NCBI GenBank assembly: GCA_000231825.2
Contig: JH720368.1
Location: 1-64,000, forward strand
Reading direction: 5' to 3'
DNA from: Tetrahymena elliotti 4EA
Taxonomy: Eukaryota; Ciliophora; Oligohymenophorea; Hymenostomatida; Tetrahymenidae
DNA length: 64,000 nucleotides
The notes beneath the pieces are model-generated. The model was not told the DNA's origin, ran no database searches, and was given only the letters and a program-made list of their open reading frames with translations. Below, piece by piece: positions 25,274 through 37,314 of the stretch. The stretch's first letter is position 1, and every line of letters starts with the position of its first letter. Made by a program: the position numbers and the translations under genes.

Positions 25274-26158
25274 ATGGGAGCTTATTTAACAAAGCCAATC
25301 ACATAAAAGGAAACTCACTCAGAAAGCAAAGGACGTTTCGAATATGCATCCGTATGCATGTAAGGTTGGAGAGTTAGCATGGAAGATGCTCACATTTAAA
25401 GTCTTGATTTTGATGGAGACGATAAAGCTATTTTTGGTGTTTTTGATGGACACGGAGGTAAAGAAATGGCTCAATTCGTCTCTCAATTTTTTATCAAAGA
25501 ATTATTGAAATGCCCTCAATATAAAGAAGGAAAATATAAAGAAGCCCTTGAGTAGACATTCTTACGCATGGATGACCTAGCTTAAAGTGATGAAGGAAGA
25601 AATTATTTAGGTGAAGGTAACCCTGGTTGCACTGCAAATGTTGTTCTTATAGTTAGGGATAAAATATATTGTGCTAATAGTGGTGATTCAAGAGCTATAG
25701 TCATGAAAGGCACAAAGGAGTATGCTCTTAGCATTGATCACAAGCCAGATACAGATTCTGAAAAGCGCAGAATAGAAAGAGCTGGTGGAACTGTCATTTA
25801 AGGAAGAGTAAATGGAAATTTAAATCTCTCTCGTGCATTGGGTGATTTAGAATACAAAGTTAACGAAAAATCTCCATCAAATACAAATCCTAAAGATTTT
25901 ATGATTACAGCATTCCCCGATGTCACTGAGACAACTTTAAGCAAAGACATAAGCCTCATAGTTCTAGGATGCGATGGAATTTGGGAATGCAAATCAAACT
26001 AATATATTGTTGAGTATTTTGCTAAAACAAAAACAAACCTCACCTAAGCTTGCTGTGACTTCCTTGATTAAATTGTTGCCCCTCATAACTAAACTACATG
26101 GGGCTTAGACAACATGAGCATTATAGTAGTAAAAATCTATCACGATAAGCGTTAGTGA
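25274..26158 (+). CDS. PP2C-family Ser/Thr protein phosphatase
   Basis: Single exon, 294 aa, ending TGA. The whole PP2C (PPM) core is present: GWRVSMEDAH, FGVFDGHGG (metal-binding Asp and Gly), GCTANVVLI, ANSGDSRAIV, LSIDHKPD, GNLNLSRALGD, VLGCDGIWE and DNMSIIVV. These Mn/Mg-dependent enzymes remove phosphate from Ser/Thr. The protein begins MGAYLTK, a plausible N-myristoylation signal (Gly2), so membrane attachment is likely once Met is removed. Length equals a bare catalytic domain with no regulatory extension. The codons are less AT-biased than those of the neighbours (more GCC, CTT, TTC), suggesting a well-expressed gene. The upstream A-rich leader supports this ATG. Confidence 0.95.
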
Positions 26159-28207
26159 AATAATCAGTTAGGAAATTTAAACTAAATTTTCAGAATAAAA
26201 TAAGTGCTTAGAATAATAACTTTAAATAATGATTTAACCAATCACTAATTTTAAGTGTATATAGCAGCATTATTTTAGTGAAATAAATGATTTAAATTAT
26301 ATAAATAAAACAAATCATATATATTTAATTACAAACTAAAAACAAAAAAAATATACAAATAAATAAATCACTATATAAATCAATAAAACAATCTATTAAT
26401 TTTTTTAACTTTTTATTGCAATCATGCTCTAATTCTAATAATCATCAATTAATCATTTTCATGAATAGCTAAATTCTTTGGTCCATTAAAATATAGGTTA
26501 AAACTAACCAATAATTCAAACAGTTTCTTTTTTTTGCTGGAATGCTTAATAAAATAAAAATATTGATATTAATCATAACTAATAACAACAAGAGTTAATA
26601 ATCTAAGTATGTAAGTATACAAAAACTTCAATAAAATAATAATAAAAGTAAGTAGTTTACTTTTAGGATATTTTTAATAGATCGTTAAGGCTACATAGCA
26701 TATTTATGATAAAGTAATAAATTACTAGCAATTAAATCAATAATCAAGCACCCTTCAACATCCAAAAAATATTAAATTTCTTAAATATTCTATAAAATTC
26801 CTTTTATAGATGTCTCTAACTTAGTCACTTACTTATTCTAAGTACTAGGCCTATTTATTCTTAGGTATTAAATAATAATAACTAAGATATTTTAAGAATT
26901 TATAATATTTATAAAATTTTAAATGACTTAAACTTTATATTATATTCTATTTCTATCAGCTTCAAAAGTCTGTTTTTGTTTCATTATTAATTGATTTATC
27001 ATTTTATTTTCTCATTATTCTTTTTACAAAAATTAAATAATCTCAAGCATATCTAATAAATACTCACAAGCCATATTCCTTATTTTCAGATTCAAGTCTC
27101 AGAAATAGAAAATTAGGACTTCTGAAATTTTGGTTAAAATTCTGAAATAGTGCTGAAAGAATTAATGATAAGCTAATGGATTAATTTTTCATCTAATAAA
27201 TTACTTTTTCTTATTCTAATCCCTAATCTGATTTTACTTAATTTTATTTGGAAATTGAATTAAAATATCATCTAATTTTCAAAAAAGTTTTTGAATATTC
27301 TAAAGAAATAATTTGGATTTTAAAACAAATTTAATAATTATTAAAATAAAATTGTAATTAATCAAACAAAAAATAGTTATTTAGAATTGAAGAATATTTT
27401 TGTGAGTTATTTTAATTTATCACTTTAAATTAAATGAATTAATTTCTATCAATTTTAAAAATTTTTTAAGTCAATTTTCATTAATTAAGATAGGATGAGT
27501 GGAAAATATTTTAAATATTATTTAATATCAATCACTGTGTTGTCTTTTGATGAAAAATACTCTTAACAAACAGCAAAGCTTTATCAATAATATAAAATTT
27601 TAAATTTGAATAAATTTGTTAATAAAATATTTCGTAATGAATAATACTTTTTTGTATGTTATCTGTTAAATAAAAATAATTGAAAGAAATGTTTTTAATT
27701 TTGTTAAAATTAAAAATTAATAAAATTATCATTCTCTACTCTAAAATATTCTAAGATTATTCAATATAAGGTCTACTTATTCATTAAAAAATGATTTCTC
27801 AATTATTTTTCCAAATTAAATTTAAAAAGTAGCTATTATTTCTATGAATTAGTAATAATTAAAGGAGTATTAATCAATAATGTTAAATATTCTACTTAAA
27901 TTACCATATTTAGCAATATAAATAGTGTTAAATATTCAGATAGATTAATTTTCAAATTTCAAATTTGATTTCAAGTAAAGAAATTATATTTGTTATTTTA
28001 AATAGTGAATTACCTCCTCTTTCTTCGTGAAAAATTAATATAAAAAATAAATTATTTGTTGGCTTAGGTATTGGCATAATAAATACATTGTATCTTATAA
28101 TTAATAATTTGTTAATATAAAATTCTCTAGATTATTAAAAATCTAAATACATTCAAGAAAGTATTATCTTCTACCTGCTAGAAAAAAAGCTTATTTTAAA
28201 AATTAAA
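26159..28207. other. Intergenic, AT-rich
   Basis: About 2 kb of A/T-rich sequence. I found no frame with protein-like composition and no structured RNA. Confidence 0.6.
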
Positions 28208-29234
28208 ATGATTTTACTCAATCCATCTTCAAGAAGAAAACCTTTGACTAATCATAGATGTATGAATTGTCTTTAATATGGTCATTACACCTATAGTTGT
28301 AGGTCAGACACCTAGTATTTCTTAAATGGAGGTTAAAGGTACAATTAGTTGAAATGAATTATGAATTCATATATTTATTTTTATTTACAGTTCCCTTTCC
28401 TTAAGTAATAATCTATTAGACTTAAATACTAATAAGAGCTTAAATAATGGATATAACAATTAATATAGGGAAAGAGACAGAGATAGATAAAGTAATAAAG
28501 AAAATATAAACATTCTTTCTTCTTCATCCTATATGAATAAATAGAGTTAGTTGAATTCTCTAAACCAAAGTTTTGAAGATATCCATACAGGAAAATAGGG
28601 CAAAGACAACTATGAAAGCTTAAGCAACAATCAAATTTTGTAAAAAATGTAATCAATGGCTTAAAATGCTTAAAAAATGGCTGATTTCTCTAATGCGACC
28701 TTACAAGCTATGTAAAATGAATAAAACCACATAAATAATGTAGACGAAGAAGATTTCTTAGAAGAAGAGGATGTAGAAAACTAAAGCGAAAAGCATAGTA
28801 GGTCAAATAGTTCAGTTTCAGATCAGATTTAATATCAAATGTATTTATTTATTTACAAATCTTATTTATAAAAATTCAATTAAAATTAAATTAAAATTTA
28901 TAAACAAAGGGATAATAATTATGCTGATAATACAAGCGTTAGTAAAGAATAGGTAAAAAGTGTGCAAAAAGATGAATATAAATCCAATGAAGGACAACCT
29001 AAGGAGCTTGAATAAAAATAAGAAACATAAAACATTGGGGAAGAAGATAATAATAATGTTAATAATAATCAATAATGTGATAATAAATATGAAAATGAAC
29101 AAATTTAAATAGAATAAGAGCAAAATTTAAATTTAAAGCAAAAATAAGAATTCGGTGATTCTGAAAAAATAGAAAATGATTAACTTATAGAAGAAAATGA
29201 TGAAAAATAAGAGTGTGATCAAGAACAAATTTGA
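28208..29234 (+). CDS. ZCCHC10-like CCHC zinc-knuckle protein
   Basis: Exons 28208-28338, 28391-28840 and 28910-29234 give about 301 aa ending TGA. A CX2CX4HX4C knuckle near residues 20-33 (RCMNCLQYGHYTYSC) closely resembles ZCCHC10, whose knuckle reads as a C..CL..GHwtYeC pattern. After it come an RERDRDR stretch, Ser-rich sequence, a short predicted helix (MQSMAQNAQKMADFS), acidic runs and a C-terminal E/Q/N-rich tail. CCHC knuckles of this type bind RNA or protein in the nucleus, but the exact role is unknown. The first intron is only 52 nt. The second exon was placed by phase: a donor at 28339 is required for the frame. Confidence 0.7.
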
Positions 29235-30525
29235 TTTTCAATAAAATTACTAATAAATATCGACTTTATTTATTTGCTAAAAATAAAATAAAAAATTCAC
29301 TTTTTTAAACTGAGAACTAGTTATATTTAAAAAAGAATTACTTAATAAATATCGATATTTAATTATTATATAAAATTATTTACTATTCAACAAAAAGAGT
29401 CTAATCCACCTTTTTAATTAAATTTCAATTCTATTTTTAATGCTAATAAGAAATTTATTCTTCAAATTGTATATGTATTTCTCTGTTGCTTATTGAGTAT
29501 AAAAAACTATTATTGAGTGCTATTATATTATTATCATCTTTCTTTTATAAATGTTTTTGAAGTTCTTTTAAAATATATTTTAATTAATATTTTAGAAAAA
29601 TAAAAAAAAATAATTTTGTTGTTAAATTTCAATCAAAATATTATTAAAAGAAGTAAATTCATACCTATTTTAACTTATTCAGCATGGATATTAACATAAA
29701 TTTAGTTATATTTCTTTATGACGTTTCTGAAAGAAGCTACTTTTAATTTTACCAAAAGTATGTTTGAAGGAAGAAAGAAAAATAATCTTTACTTCTTAAA
29801 ATAACATCTATTTAAAAATTAGATTATTAATAGATTCATTTGTCAGTCATTGCTTAAGCTTTAGTTATCAAGAAATGAAAAATGTTTGATTGTGTATTGA
29901 TTCAAATAAGGTAGATTTATGTTAATAAATTTAAAAATATTTTTCTTTTTTTTCAAAAAAACCAAATAAAATTTTATTTCACAATAAAATTAATTTTTGA
30001 TACAAAATAAATAATTAGAAAACTTTCTTTTTTATTTTTTAAATTGAAAACGATATTTTGATTAGATTAATAATTTGTAATAGAAAAGGAAAAATTAGAT
30101 GCTTTATTTTTTTATCTATTTTTATTTCTTATTTTTTATTTTATTGATTATCTTGCACATTTAAACTTTCTTTTGGTTTATTAAATCTTTTAAATACTAA
30201 CAATTTAGTTAAAATTTAAATATTTTAAAAGGTATTTATTACATTTATCAGTTTTAATAAGACTGACTTCCCTTAAACAAATACAAGTGTGAAATAATTG
30301 CAGATTTAATAATATCTGATATTTATTTTTTTAAAATTTAGTAGGGTTTTGAACTTTTATATCAATGGATTAAATGACTATTTTATAATATTGAATTACT
30401 TATTTGATAGTACATAATGTATAATATGAAGGAGAAGGTAAAAAATTATATTGATTTAGTAAATATCAGAAAATTAAATTCATAGAAAAAAACTAATTGG
30501 AGATAAAGAAACAAAAAAACTGGAA
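29235..30525. other. Intergenic, AT-rich
   Basis: No supported gene. A short ATG ORF near 29684 (MDININLVIFLYDVSER) is too short and isolated to call. Confidence 0.55.
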
Positions 30526-31143
30526 ATGGAAGAATCTGATTTAAAGAATAACTTATAAGAAAATTAAACTAAAGTTAAGAAAGCTAGATATTTATTGATA
30601 AGTTTATTAATTCTTGAAATAATTGTTAGTTTGTTCAAATTAAAGCTATCAGTCTACTATTTTTGTGGAGAAATACTATGTATCATCATATTAATACCCA
30701 TCATTTACAACATGCAGTATCATGATTGTGTTTCGCATGCTATTTTAATTATGTTCAACTTTATTGTTATGATAAACTATCTCATTTAAACTATGCTAAA
30801 ATCTTATCGTTATCTTAGTTTAAAATCTCCATAGGTACTGATTTCTTATATGAGCTTTGGATTTTACACAATAGACCTAGTCTTTATATTTTATGTATAC
30901 AGAATACTAAAGTAAAGCAGCTATTATTAACTTCTCTACCACTCAATAAGTAGCAATTAAGTTAAAAGTAATACATAAAAAATATAAGTTAAAAATACAA
31001 ATATTAACTAAAATTCAACAAATCTATCTTGTGAATAGCTTACTTAAAAATCTTAATAATAATTTTAGCTTATAAATCAAACATCTTAAAAATCAAATTT
31101 AGTAAACTAATAATTCGGACTTTTTTCTGGGTTAAAGCTTTGA
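30526..31143 (+). CDS. Four-helix membrane protein of unknown function
   Basis: Single exon, 205 aa, ending TGA, with TAA and TAG read as Gln at several positions. There are four hydrophobic segments, roughly residues 19-37, 44-61, 66-87 and 104-123. They are followed by a cytosol-like tail of about 80 residues rich in Q, N and S. There is no signal peptide, catalytic motif or family match that I recognise. Lineage-specific four-helix proteins of this kind are common in ciliates. It converges with the HtrA-like gene at 31777. Confidence 0.7.
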
Positions 31144-31776
31144 TTTTTTATTATAGACAAATAATAAAAATGTAGTATCTCAAAAATAATAATTTTCAAT
31201 AATCAATAAAAATATCAACCTAATTTAACAAATTAAAAACAACACAAAAAATATTTAAAAAAATAAATAATAAATAATTTAAATTTAAACTATCACTTAT
31301 ATATTAAATTAATCTAAATAGTATCTAAATATTCTAATTTTATTTGATTTAAGTAATTATAAATTTATTCTTTTCATAAACACTAATACCAATTAAGTAG
31401 AATTTTTAACAAACAATCCTTCATCTATTGATAATATTTTTCTACTTCAATCTAAACTCATAAAAAAAAGCAAATTACTCTAATTTTTTTCACAAAGCTG
31501 TAAAATCAATTTAAAAGTTAATGTTTAATTAAACTTATATTCTACATGTTGATGGTAAAATAATTAAGCTTTTTAAAATGCTATTTTAACTTTAAAAATG
31601 TTCATTCTTATTTTTGTTAACAATAAATATGAAATCAAAAACTTCAAGTTTTGAATGAAATAAAATAAAGTGTAAAATTAAAATGTTCAATTTGAGAATA
31701 TAGGAATTAACATTTGTAAATAATACAACATACATAAATAGATTATTTATAACAATGCTTTTTTTTGTTTTTTAGA
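31144..31776. other. Intergenic between convergent 3' ends
   Basis: 633 bp of AT-rich sequence between two convergent genes. Nothing recognisable. Confidence 0.55.
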
Positions 31777-32886
31777 TCATTCAGTAACTAAATTGACTGA
31801 TCTGCTTTTTCCGTTTCTAAAAACTTTGAGCTAAAATATTTAGCCTATACTATAACCTAAAACTCTAGATAGATCTTTGCCATCTTTTATTTTGATTCCA
31901 TTAACTTCAGTTATTATTTCTCCTAATTTTAAATCTGCTTTAGCACCTGGGCTATCTGAATTAACCTTTAAAATGAAAGCTCCTCCATTTTCAATGTCAC
32001 TTGTCCATTTGACTGAGACTCCAACATAAGGTTTACGAACTTCTTTTTTCTATTAGTATTACTCAATTATGCCACTTAAATAATAGCAAGGTATTCCAAT
32101 AACATGAGATTTTATATAGCTATTTGGAATTGGATAATTCATAGCTAGGACATTTCCATTTTCATCAAACATAGGACCTCCGTAAAGTGAGGTATACTTG
32201 TTTTATATATTTGCCATTAATAGAAGGGATTGAGCTGAAAAATCAAAAGCTTGTTCTGAGCTTAACTTATTTTCATTCAATATTCCCTCTTCAATAACTT
32301 TAAAGTCTTGATTTGATTTACCAAATAAATATACTCTTTTTCCTAAAGAAGGAATTTAAGGATAAATGCTTGCCTTTTTGAATTATAATGATTGGTTTTA
32401 TGATTACTTTTTTATTTTGCAGAAACTAATGTTCTCAGATTCTAAAGTATATTCGATAGAAAAAGGATAGTCTCTATCTTCAAACTCTTCTTTAATAGAT
32501 CTTGCATAAAATTAATGAGAAGGATTCTTTGAGTCTAAATCAAAAATATTTGAAATTGTAATAAAAGTTCCTTCATCATCAATTACTATTCCTGTAGCTA
32601 TAGGTTTTGATGTTCTATCAGAATATATCAAAACTATGGATTCCATGATTTTTTTTCTTATTTCTTCTGAATTGAACAGATTTTTATTTGCTTAATCTTT
32701 GGTTGGATGTGGTGAATTTTAGCTTTAAATTTCAATATTATCACACTGAACTCTATACTTTTTCCATAAATTAATACCCTAATAAGTACTTATGGCTAAT
32801 AGACCTCCTAATATGCTATAATTCCTATGTTAAATGAATTAAGATTTTTAAAATCTTAAAAATAGCTTTGAGAATGCTGATCTCAT
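31777..32886 (-). CDS. HtrA/DegP-like protein with PDZ domain, catalytic residues lost
   Basis: Single minus-strand exon, 369 aa, ending TGA. The N-terminus (MRSAFSKLFLRFQKSQFIQHR) is basic and lacks acidic residues, like a mitochondrial presequence. A trypsin-like fold follows, with ATGIVIDDEGTFITISN and SLYGGPMFDENGNVLAMN, then a C-terminal PDZ domain (GGAFILKVNSDSPGAKADL). The nucleophile motif GNSGGP has become SLYGGP (Tyr235 at the Ser position). The His of the TNAHVV motif has become Asn113. The usual HtrA is a homotrimeric protein-quality-control protease; this one should be inactive and may act as a chaperone or PDZ scaffold. No frameshift disturbs the frame, so it appears to be a maintained pseudoprotease. 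Confidence 0.82.
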
Positions 32887-34154
32887 TTCTATATGATGGG
32901 AAGCTTTAAAAGTTCTATTTATTTTTAATTAATAATATTAATATTATTTATTTTTTAACTATAAAATGTGTACGTTTTATACATACAAGAAAGAAATTTA
33001 TTAAATTTTATTCTAGAACCTATCTTAAATTTTCTTTATAATAAAAAAATGAAGGATCTTAATTTTATTGTATAATTTAATAAATAACCTTGTCTATTTT
33101 ACATTTAAGATATTCTCTCTTATATTTATTTTCACAAAATTTAAAATATTTTTGAAAAATTGTACTACATATTATTTGAAACTCAAATTTTTATTCGCTT
33201 TTAAATTTAAGACTTAAAACTTTTAAGCAAAAGATATTAATTGGAATGCTTTAAAGCAAAAAAATTCTTTGAAATTATATTGTATTTTTGGCAATAATTT
33301 TGATGGATATATTTAAAATTGATAATTTTTATGTATAGTCTTAATTCAATCAAACTTTTAATCATTTATCAAATAATATCATTTATCTAAACAATAAAAT
33401 TTAATTGTTTTATTTTAAGAATATCAAATTGATTGATGATAAAAAAATATTATTAAAAATATGATTTGAAAAAAAATTCAGATTTGTAAATATTTTTCAT
33501 TTTTTTCTTTATTATTCCAATGCATGTTTTAAGCGATTAAAAACTTTTCAGATCAAAAATATTCATTTTTAGATTTTTTTTTTTATTAATAAATAAAAAA
33601 CTTATTTATTTTTGATAGGAAATTTCTGATTATCAGTGTGTAATAACTTATTATCAAATACATTTTAAAATAGTGATTATTTTATTGATCATAACAATTA
33701 TTTAAATTTTTTATAAATTTGGAATTATGAAGAAGAATTGCTAGGAATTTGGCTTATTTTAAATTATTTAGGAATATAAAAAAGATTTTCATATTTAAAC
33801 ACTTTATTTTCTAGTCATCAAAAATGTAAAATAATTTAAGAAATGCATTAATTTTGTTTGATTATAATTCATTTTATAACTGTTTCAACAACATTTAATT
33901 ACTTTGTAAGAATATGTTATTATATAGAAAAAGATTTAATTAGTTCAAGTTATTTTTCTATTTTTTTTAGAATAGAAACTGAAATAAAAAAGAAAATTTA
34001 AGCCTTACTGAATATAATGATAAAAGTGGTAGACAAGATTAATGCATAATCATTATTAAATTACAACAAATTTTAATTTGTAATTATATTCAATTATAAA
34101 CATAAAACAAATATTAATTAAAAAAAATATATACTTCTCTCAAAAATTATAAAA
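32887..34154. other. Divergent promoter region
   Basis: About 1.27 kb between divergent starts of the HtrA-like gene and the exonuclease. AT-rich; no gene recognised. Confidence 0.55.
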
Positions 34155-34802
34155 ATGGACTTAAAAAATTAAATTAACAACGATTTTGACTACTTACTCA
34201 TATTAGATTTTGAAGCTACTTGTGATAAAAATGTTAGATTAGATTGCTAAGAAATTATTGAATTTCCTGTTGTTGTCTTAGATGTAAAAAACCAACAAGT
34301 TTTAGATGTCTTTTTCCATCACTACATTAAGCCTACTGTTAATCCTAAGCTCTCGGAATTCTGTACTGAATTAACTGGAATTAAATAAGAATAAGTTGAT
34401 AAGGGTATTTCCTTGCAAGAGGCTTTAGCTGAACTTACTAAGTTTTTAGAATAAAACAAGCTAATTGGTTCCTCATTCACATTTGTAACTTGCGGAGACT
34501 TTGATTTAGGAAACTGCTTAAGAAAAGAAGCTCTTTACAAAAAAATTGATATTCCTTAATACTTGAAAAATTATATAAATATTAAAAAAGCTTTCCCTAA
34601 GTAATACTATCCTAAATAATAAAAAGAAGGAAATAATAGATTACCTGATATGGTTGGAATGTTATAAGGATTAAATCTTAAATTAGATGGACACCACCAT
34701 TCAGGAATTGATGATTCTAGAAATATTGCAAAAATAGCACTCACTTTGCTACAAAAAGGATTTAAATTTAATAAGAATATGAGAGCATTTGCTCATTATT
34801 GA
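34155..34802 (+). CDS. DEDDh 3'-5' exonuclease, ERI1/KapD-like (paralog A)
   Basis: Single exon, 215 aa, ending TGA. Exo motifs are intact: ILDFEATCD (Asp18, Glu20), FVTCGDFDLGNCLRKE (third acid) and HHHSGIDDSRNIAKI (His182, Asp187; HX4D spacing). The sequence EIIEFPVVVLDV and the GLNLKLDGHHHSGIDD block are typical of the ERI1/EXOD family that trims RNA 3' ends (histone mRNA, 5.8S rRNA, small RNAs). It lacks the SAP domain of ERI1, so it is the short catalytic type. Its paralog lies convergently 842 bp downstream. Two codons are read as Gln within conserved surroundings, supporting the ciliate code. Confidence 0.9.
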
Positions 34803-35644
34803 TTTAATAAATTTAATTTATTTTATGTTGTATTAACTTTAATAATTAATGCTTTGTAAATTAACTTAACATAAAAATAAAAATCTTTTTTAAATATTCA
34901 ACAACCTTTTTCAAATTTATTCATTTCAATTTAAAATCTCAAAATTTGTTATCCAATTTAAACATAGCTAAATGTGCTAACAAAATTAAAATAATCAATG
35001 TAATTAGTAAAAAAAAAAACTTTTCTTAAGTATTCTATTTGTATGTAGCCCCATAAATAAGGGCAGTACCCTAGGGTACTATACATATATATATATATGA
35101 ATATTAGTCTAAATTATTATTAAAATCTTAATGATTTGATTATTAAATTGACTGATTTTATCGAATTATTTAAATATTTCTCATATTAATAAACTCTACA
35201 AGTTATTTTAATTTAAAATGAAAATTAAATTTTGAATACAAATCTAAAGTCCAAATTGTAAAAACAAAAATATGATTTAATTATCTATTTAAATTTCTAA
35301 TATGCTAAGTAAAATCTTTTAATTAAGAATTTTTATTTATTCTACTTTTAATTATTTTATTTTGATGAGCAAATTATTTAAAACATTTTTAGGCCTACAT
35401 ATTCTTATAATTTGTATTAACTTGACTCAATACATCTTTTATAGAATCAATTCTCAACTACTTATTCTTAAAAGCACATTTAATAAAATCTGAGTAGTTA
35501 ATATAAAATAGATGATAAAATTTATTTTTTTCACATAAATAAAAGGAATTGGATGGATTACATTTAGATAATTTAATAATAATTCAATTAATTTATAAAG
35601 GATATCTAAATTTTAAATATGTTAATATTTTTTGTAATTTAGAA
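34803..35644. other. Spacer between convergent exonuclease paralogs
   Basis: 842 bp of mostly AT-rich sequence. It holds a short GC-rich inverted-repeat patch at 35041-35085 followed by an (AT)n run; see the separate palindrome entry. Confidence 0.6.
35065..35080. repeat. Perfect 16-bp palindrome in a GC-rich patch
   Basis: AGTACCCTAGGGTACT reads the same on both strands. Just upstream lies GTATGTAGCCC, roughly complementary to GGGTACTATAC downstream, so a larger imperfect stem is possible. An AT dinucleotide run follows at about 35083-35098. It sits in the spacer of the inverted exonuclease pair and contrasts sharply with the surrounding A/T. Confidence 0.7.
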
Positions 35645-36298
35645 TCAATATTTAGAAAATTAAATTAATTCTTAAGTGAATTAAACTCCTCTTTGCATTA
35701 ACGTTAGAACTATCCTAGCTATGTTTTTACTGTCATCTATTCCAGAGTGATGATGGCCTTTTAGTTGCATATTCAATCCTTTTAGCATAGCAGTCATACC
35801 AGGTAACCTCCTATTATCTACTTTGGGCTTGTAAGGATAAAATTTTTCAGGGAAAACTTTCTTGACATTTATATAATTTTTTAAGTAATTTTGGATGTTA
35901 AGTTTTTTATATAAAGCTTCCTTTCTCAAACAATTGCCTAAATCGTAATCTCCACACGTTACAAATGTAAATTAAGAATCAAGTATTTTATTTTTTTTTA
36001 AGAAATCGTCTAAGAGTTTAACAGCTTCTGATAAAAGAATACCATTATCAACTTATTCTTAAGTAATTCCAGTTTTTTCAATACAAAAAGGATTCAACAA
36101 AGTTATAACTTCAGGTTTAATGAAATGGTGAAAATATTCATCTAAAATTTTTTAATTTTTCACATCTAAAATAACAACAGGAAATTCTATAATTTCTTGA
36201 TATTCTATATCATCGCTAATCTTTCCAAATACAGCCTCAAAGTCTAAAATAAGCAAATAGTCAAAATATAAATGATTAGCCAAATTTTATGTTTCCAT
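35645..36298 (-). CDS. DEDDh 3'-5' exonuclease, ERI1/KapD-like (paralog B)
   Basis: Single minus-strand exon, 217 aa, ending TGA. It aligns along its whole length with the gene at 34155: LLILDFEAVFG, EIIEFPVVILDVKN, FVTCGDYDLGNCLRKEALYKK and LKGHHHSGIDDSKNIARI. All DEDDh acids and the His are kept, so it should be an active 3'-5' exoribonuclease. Differences are spread along the protein, pointing to an old duplication under selection. The start is chosen at 36298 (METQNLANHLYFDYLLILDF), matching the paralog start in position. Confidence 0.9.
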
Positions 36299-37314
36299 CT
36301 TTTTTTTTATTTTTTAATATTTCATTATTTTTATTTTGGATTGAGGATTTTTAAATCTTTTAATTACTCTTATTGTGTCTATAAAATACTTAGTGTATAA
36401 TAAAGTGGATATAAGCATGTAATTATCACATACTAATCAATTAAAAAATTAATAAATTTTAACAAATGTAACAACATTTAAAAATTAAAAATGTTGAATT
36501 AATCTGAATAATAATTCTTCTTAATTCAAAAATATAAATAAGAAACAACTTTTTTTCATTTAATCTCAAAAATTAGTTTTAGTATTAGTCTTTTCAGAAA
36601 ATAGATTTTAAATAACTAAATTAATTATTTTTATATAAAATCCTTATGTATCATAAATTAATTAAGACCAATAATTTGAATAATAAGAAAAACCATAATT
36701 TTTTTCAAAAGTTAATTAAATAGTTAATAATAAAAAGAAAGTATAATATATTAAGCGAACACTATCCTTGCTCATTCAGGAATTAGCTGAGTGATCACCA
36801 GAATTGTTTGCGAAATTAGCTGAATTTTCTTACCATCACAAGCACTACGATTACTTGTGGTAATTGCATGTTCAGACATTTTTTTTGTTTTTGTTGATTT
36901 AATCTAAAAGAAATAAATAAAATAATTTAAATAAAATTCAAATTTTCAGGCCAAAATGAACAAATGAGTAAGTATTAGGTTGAAATAAAACTTTTAAAAA
37001 ATATCTTAAAAGAATTGATTTTAAAATGTATTAAAGTCTATTAAAATTTAATATAGTAGGTGATAGATAGGTGAGGAAGATATTTTATAAATTTTAAAAT
37101 AGAAATAGAAGAATTAGTTTTTAAAGATTTAAAAACGAACAATTTAGATATTCCAGCAAATTGAGGATAATATTCAGTTAAATCTGATATAATTGTAGCT
37201 GAATGTATATTTTTTAATGATATCTATGTTGGATTATAATCAATTTATTGTTTGTTATCTAACTTATTACATAATTTTTTTGGTGCAAAACATTAAATTT
37301 AATTAAAAAATTTC
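36299..37314. other. Intergenic with a micro-ORF
   Basis: AT-rich except for the unusually GC-balanced 36770-36880 stretch, which is annotated separately. The remainder shows no gene. Confidence 0.55.
36772..36879 (-). other. Possible micro-ORF, 35 codons
   Basis: On the minus strand an ATG with an ideal A-rich leader opens a 35-codon frame (MSEHAITTSNRSACDGKK...) ending TGA at 36772. Composition is far less AT-rich than the surroundings. After codon 18 a second frame (SANFANNSGDHSANS, then TGA at 36776) uses codons more typical of this genome than the continuing first frame. A single extra A in the AAAA run, a frameshift, or removal of the 14-nt GTAAGAAAATTCAG would link them. A TTTTAG about 27 nt upstream of the ATG suggests a 5'-UTR intron. 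A noncoding RNA is the alternative. Confidence 0.3.

Noticed and set aside
28429..29123. Minus-strand hydrophobic ORFs resembling membrane proteins
   Set aside because: Antisense to the ZCCHC10-like gene; the apparent hydrophobicity comes from complementing A-rich codons.
36772..36778. Reading TGA as selenocysteine in the micro-ORF
   Set aside because: No SECIS-like structure or conserved redox motif around it.
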